Below, piece by piece: positions 4,314 to 7,730 of a DNA stretch of 7,730 bases (its first letter is position 1; every line of letters starts with the position of its first letter). Under the pieces are notes generated by a model that was not told the origin of the DNA, ran no database searches, and saw only the letters and a list, made by a program, of their open reading frames with translations. The translations under genes and the position numbers were made by a program. This DNA comes from JBBIJH01 sp037446075. GTDB lineage: Bacteria > Bacteroidota > Ignavibacteria > UBA10030 > JAHEZR01. Location of the stretch: NCBI GenBank assembly GCA_037446075.1, contig JBBIJH010000128.1, positions 1 through 7,730 on the forward strand, read 5' to 3'.

Positions 4314-6623
4314 ATGCCCAAGATCCGTTCTTCAAAGAAATTCTTGGCGATAACCATACCGATCGCCCTAGCTGCAGTCGTTGTTGGCCGAACTCTGCTT
4401 CGCTCGAGCGAAGAAATCGTCTCACTTCAGGTAGGTCTAATGGCTTCGGATTCGCTCGATGCCCCTAAAGGAACGATCGCGCTCATGATCAAAAGAGAAC
4501 TCGAAGAAGGTAAGAAACCAAATCGGCTCATCAAAGAGAAAAGCCCCTATCTGCTTCAACATGCTTTCAATCCAGTAGACTGGTATCCGTGGGGTGAGGA
4601 AGCATTTGAGAAAGCGAGGCGGGAAGACAAGCCAATCTTTCTTTCTATCGGCTACTCCACCTGTTATTGGTGCCACGTCATGGAGCGAGAGGTGTTCGAG
4701 GTCGACTCCATCGCCGCACTGATGAATAAATATCTCGTCAGTATCAAGGTCGATCGTGAAGAACGCCCCGATGTCGATCGCGTGTACATGACTGCACTAC
4801 AAGCCATGACGGGTAGCGGCGGCTGGCCGATGTCAATGTTCCTGACTCCTGACCTCAAACCGTTCTTTGGTGCGACCTACATCCCACCCGAATCGAAATG
4901 GGGAAGGCCAGGTTTCAGAGACATCATCACCCGAATCCAAGAACTCTGGACCACCAACCGTGAAGCTATTCTTGAGAATAGCCAGCAGATAGCAGATTAT
5001 CTCAGGCAAGCCACCGGTTTGAAGGAACCCGCTATAAAAGCCGGCCAGCGCGCACTTGACCGCGGGTTCGAGTCCTTCTCGAAATCTTATGATCCGAACT
5101 ATGCCGGCTTCGGAAACGCACCGAAATTCCCGCGGCCGGTGGTATCCAATTTTCTTCTCCGGTATTGCAAAAGGACCAAGGAGAGTAAAGCATTAGAGAT
5201 GACGCTTGCAACGCTTTCGAGGATGGCCAGAGGAGGTATCTATGATCAGATCGGTGGCGGTTTCCATCGATATTCAACTGACGAAAAATGGCATCTGCCC
5301 CACTTTGAGAAGATGCTCTACGATCAGGCACAACTCGCCATATCCTATCTCGAAGCTTTTCAAACTACACACGACAACTTCTACGCAGACGTTGCGCGCG
5401 ATGTCCTGGCCTACGTACAACGCAACCTGACGCATCCGGAAGGAGGCTTTTACTCTGCCGAAGATGCCGAGAGCGCCGTTGACCCGGAGAAACCCGATGA
5501 AAAGAAAGAGGGTGCCTTTTACGTCTGGACCCTACCTGAACTTGATGCCATCCTTGGTCCCGAAGCGGCCCGCGTATCCGCCTACCACTTTGGAGCAAAG
5601 ACAGAGGGAAACGTAGACTCCGATCCCCATCAACAGTTCCTGGGGAAGAACATCCTTTACATCGCTCACTCGCTTGAGGAGACGGCGGAGCAGTTCAGAC
5701 TCACCGTCGCCGACCTGGAATCCAGACTATCCACGGCGCGGCGGAAACTGTTCGAGGCACGGCAGAGACGTCCTCGGCCGCATCTGGACGACAAAATATT
5801 GGTGTCTTGGAACGGATTAATGATCTCCGCTTTCTCGCGCGCATGTCAAGTCCTCGGCGATATGGAGTATCTTCGCCCCGCTGAACGTGCCGCCCAATTC
5901 GTACTCACCAAGCAGTTTAATCCGAGAACGAAAGAGCTTCTGCGCCGCTATCGAGATGGTGAAGCGCGCTACGAGGCACATCTTGAAGATTATGCATTCT
6001 TTGTTCAAGGGCTGCTGGATTTGTACGAGGCATCACTGGATATCAAGTGGCTCGAACATGCCATCGCCCTGACGGAGGTTCAAAATACCCTCTTCTATGA
6101 TAAGGAGAACGGGGGCTTCTTCGACATCTCCGGCAAAGACAGATCGATCCTGGTCCGCACGAAGGAATGGTACGACGGAGCCGAGCCATCGGGAAACTCC
6201 ATCGCGATACTCAATCTACTTCGAATTTCAGAGATGATAAACAAACAGGAATGGAAGGAAATGGCAGAGCAATCGCTTTCTCACTTTGGCCAGCGAATGC
6301 TTGATGCACCTCAAGCCATGCCGCAGTTCCTCGTTGCACTCGATTTCATCCTCTCAAAACCGAAGCAAATCATCATCGCAGGGAAAGCAGATGACCGAGG
6401 AACGAGAGAATTGCTGGAGGAGGTTCACTCCCACTTCATCCCGAACAAAATCCTTCTGCTGGCCGATGGAAAGGAAGGACAGGATATCCTGGCTTCTTAC
6501 GTACCATTCATTCGCAGCGTGCGGATGCTCGATGGCAAGCCCACGGCATACATTTGCGAGAACTACGCTTGCAAGTTGCCCACACCGGATCGCACTCTCG
6601 TGGCAAAGTTGTTAGAGGAGTAA
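4314..6623 (+). CDS. DUF255 / YyaL-SPATA20 family protein with N-terminal membrane anchor
   Basis: A 769-residue protein. A DsbH-like thioredoxin domain (about 70-230) begins NRLIKEKSPYLLQHAFNPVDW and contains STCYWCHVM (Cys117, Cys120), VDREERPDVDRVYM and GGWPMSMFLTPDLKPF. It is followed by an (alpha/alpha)-barrel, glycosidase-like region with GGGFHRYSTDEKWHLPHFEK, SAEDAES, DDKILVSWNGLM and AEPSGNSIA. The C-terminus, ICENYACKLP, is typical of the family, whose biochemical role is poorly defined. Homologues usually begin close to the NRL motif. This one has about 69 extra residues with a hydrophobic helix at 10-25 (LAITIPIALAAVVVG) after a basic start, so it is probably membrane-anchored and periplasmic. 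The SD before 4314 is poor. The alternative ATG at 4440 (M43), preceded by AGGTAGG (4429-4435), would give a cytoplasmic form. The gene follows the peroxiredoxin-like gene by 43 bases. Confidence 0.93.
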   Translation: MPKIRSSKKFLAITIPIALAAVVVGRTLLRSSEEIVSLQVGLMASDSLDAPKGTIALMIKRELEEGKKPNRLIKEKSPYLLQHAFNPVDWYPWGEEAFEKARREDKPIFLSIGYSTCYWCHVMEREVFEVDSIAALMNKYLVSIKVDREERPDVDRVYMTALQAMTGSGGWPMSMFLTPDLKPFFGATYIPPESKWGRPGFRDIITRIQELWTTNREAILENSQQIADYLRQATGLKEPAIKAGQRALDRGFESFSKSYDPNYAGFGNAPKFPRPVVSNFLLRYCKRTKESKALEMTLATLSRMARGGIYDQIGGGFHRYSTDEKWHLPHFEKMLYDQAQLAISYLEAFQTTHDNFYADVARDVLAYVQRNLTHPEGGFYSAEDAESAVDPEKPDEKKEGAFYVWTLPELDAILGPEAARVSAYHFGAKTEGNVDSDPHQQFLGKNILYIAHSLEETAEQFRLTVADLESRLSTARRKLFEARQRRPRPHLDDKILVSWNGLMISAFSRACQVLGDMEYLRPAERAAQFVLTKQFNPRTKELLRRYRDGEARYEAHLEDYAFFVQGLLDLYEASLDIKWLEHAIALTEVQNTLFYDKENGGFFDISGKDRSILVRTKEWYDGAEPSGNSIAILNLLRISEMINKQEWKEMAEQSLSHFGQRMLDAPQAMPQFLVALDFILSKPKQIIIAGKADDRGTRELLEEVHSHFIPNKILLLADGKEGQDILASYVPFIRSVRMLDGKPTAYICENYACKLPTPDRTLVAKLLEE

Positions 6624-6639
6624 GCGAGATCAAGGAAGG

Positions 6640-6677
6640 GCTCACTCGCTCATTGAACTTTCCGTCCGCGAGTGAGC
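6640..6677. repeat. Inverted repeat after the DUF255 gene (possible terminator)
   Basis: GCTCACTCGC (6640-6649) and GCGAGTGAGC (6668-6677) are perfect 10-bp inverted repeats with an 18-base loop, starting 17 bases after the DUF255 stop. No T-run follows, so an intrinsic terminator is not assured. The location still suggests a 3'-end structure for the redox transcript. Confidence 0.5.
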
Positions 6678-6784
6678 TCGTCATCCCTCCAACTCTTTAG
6701 CATTAATCACAAGAGCATAAGGGGCAGGATCACAGGGCGGGAGGAAAAAAGAACGCTGGAATACGCGGGGTTCACAGTAGAGGG

Positions 6785-7413
6785 TGGATACTATTGCTTA
6801 CCTTTGTTCTCCTGTCCACATCCAGAGCGCAGCAGCAAGGGCCCCCCGCTATTTCGAGCAGCTCCATCCGCTGAAGAAATTTGCCCGATCAAAGTCAGGG
6901 CGACGTTTTCCCCCGGGCACCGTCGCATGAATACACGGGCGCCTCGTGGACCCCAATGGGGGAGTTTGGGAAAAACCCACCGTCTCGGTTATTTATCGAG
7001 GTGGGTGGTGTGTGTACTGCAATACGCAGATGAGGCAACTTCACGACATCGAAGCCCATCTTGCCCAATTGGATTAACAGCTTATCGCTGTCAGCGCTGA
7101 TCGTGCGACGAAGTTGGGCGAAAGTATCGAGAAGCACTCTCTCCGTTACACACTTCTCTCGAACAGCTCAGTGTCGGCTGCGATAACTCTTGGCTTTGCT
7201 TCCAAAGTCGGTGAGAAAACGGTGGAGAGATATCGGGGATTTTGGTATCGACTTTGAGGAGGCTTCCGGCGAGAAGCACCAGGTGTTGGCAGTTCGGGCC
7301 GCCTTCATTCTCGGAACAGATGAAGTCATAAGATTCCAGGCCATCAACCCAAATCACAAGGTGAGAGTTGATCCAACAGTTTTTTGATCACTGCGGCCAG
7401 AGTTGCTCTGTAG
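6785..7413 (+). pseudogene. Broken second copy of the exported peroxiredoxin-like gene
   Basis: A diverged paralog of the gene at 3597-4270, readable only by changing frame. Segments: a decayed signal peptide (WILLLTFVLLSTSRAQQQG, from 6785); SAEEICPIKVRAT in the next frame, after a C6 run at 6842-6847; then FPPGTVA, TGA stop at 6928-6930, and VIYRGGWCVYCNTQM (6988-7032) after a frame change near the T4C5 run; TAA stop at 7075-7077; QLIAVSADR; a further shift at the T4 run 7240-7243; GIDFEEASGEKHQVL and INPNHKVRVDP; and a last shift at the T6 run 7380-7385 leading to LITAARVAL and TAG at 7411-7413. A relic SD GGGAGG (6739-6744) lies upstream, but I find no intact start. Two substitution-type stops make sequencing error alone an unlikely explanation. 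The intact copy lies on the other side of the DUF255 gene. Confidence 0.85.
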
Positions 7414-7438
7414 GAGAAACCGACGCCGGGAAACTAAG

Positions 7439-7729
7439 TCAGCCCTCCAGCTTTTCTCCTCGCGGTATCCACATTTCGTAGAGAGGAACAAGTACCATTC
7501 CTGCTATTGACAGACCCAGGACTGCCCCCGTCCCTATCATCAAGTACACCAAATCAGCGTGATACTTGGCAAGGAAGCGAGACCCGAAGTCAGCTAACAG
7601 ATCTACGAAGGGGATCGTGACGGCCATGACTTTCACTTTGTTAGAGACAGAGGTGAAGGAAAAAGTTGCACCAAGGAAGAACAGGATCACGCCGATGGCC
7701 TGAATATGCGTGTGGGCTACGCGCGCCCA
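7439..7729 (-). CDS. C-terminal part of a multi-pass membrane protein (partial, runs off right edge)
   Basis: The minus-strand frame is open from the right edge to TGA (7441-7439), giving 96 residues. It begins WARVAHTHIQAIG and holds three hydrophobic segments at roughly 9-28, 33-48 and 60-82, ending WIPRGEKLEG. A GTG at 7690 could be read as a start, but it has no Shine-Dalgarno and would cut into the first helix. The in-frame upstream residues AHTHIQ look coding, so the gene very probably begins beyond the window. The HTH pair before a helix may bind metal or heme in an inner-membrane protein, but I cannot name the family. It converges on the pseudogene, with 25 bases between them. Confidence 0.65.
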   Translation of the reverse strand, partial: WARVAHTHIQAIGVILFFLGATFSFTSVSNKVKVMAVTIPFVDLLADFGSRFLAKYHADLVYLMIGTGAVLGLSIAGMVLVPLYEMWIPRGEKLEG

Positions 7730-7730
7730 C

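Noticed and set aside
6672..7100. 142-codon plus-strand frame as an intact gene
   Set aside because: Only the ICPIKVRAT part is real coding relic. The rest is out-of-frame reading of the broken peroxiredoxin-like copy.
7190..7387. 65-codon plus-strand frame as a separate small gene
   Set aside because: It is the C-terminal fragment of the pseudogene, with homology continuing in other frames on both sides.
1..7730. tRNA or rRNA genes, CRISPR arrays, insertion sequences, riboswitches
   Set aside because: I saw no cloverleaf-like sequence, no spaced direct repeats, no transposase-like protein and no recognisable riboswitch core.

Overview
The window comes from a Gram-negative (diderm) bacterium. 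It carries a 299-residue outer-membrane beta-barrel-type protein with a signal peptide and a C-terminal Phe, and nearly every other gene product has a signal peptide or membrane anchor. Base composition is intermediate, and GTG and TTG starts are used. A 51-base N-run shows that this is a scaffold from a draft or metagenome assembly. I cannot place the organism at phylum level from the sequence alone.

Layout, left to right. (1) A 13-codon tail of an upstream gene (1-42) leads into an unidentified multi-pass membrane protein (55-840). (2) A consensus TTGACA promoter with a C-rich operator-like spacer (854-884) precedes a metal-sensor-type cluster: a CsoR/RcnR (DUF156) family repressor (915-1298), an overlapping exported HMA-domain (MerP-like) protein (1288-1578), and a 45-codon exported Cys-rich micro-protein with a TTG start and a perfect Shine-Dalgarno (1655-1792). 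A strong 10-bp hairpin (1804-1827) ends this block, followed by a second inverted repeat (1846-1878). (3) A beta-barrel protein (1964-2863). (4) A thiol-redox block: a TlpA/ResA-type thioredoxin with CGPC (3027-3512), a peroxiredoxin-like AhpC/TSA-family protein interrupted by the assembly gap (3597-4270), and a DUF255 (YyaL/SPATA20-type) protein with an unusual N-terminal membrane anchor (4314-6623). (5) A diverged, broken second copy of the peroxiredoxin-like gene (about 6785-7413), with two in-frame stops and several frameshifts. (6) On the minus strand, the C-terminal end of a multi-pass membrane protein that runs off the right edge (7439-7729).

Working model (inference): a regulator-controlled metal-binding module (HMA protein plus Cys-rich peptide) sits beside an envelope thiol-redox module, suggesting periplasmic metal or thiol-stress handling. 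The most unusual points are the unlisted Cys-rich peptide and a CsoR-family protein that lacks all three canonical Cys/His/Cys ligand positions but carries a CPGNC motif. The redox genes flanking DUF255 are paralogs, one of them dead. There are no tRNA or rRNA genes, CRISPR arrays or insertion sequences that I can see, and no gene-free stretch longer than 300 bases.
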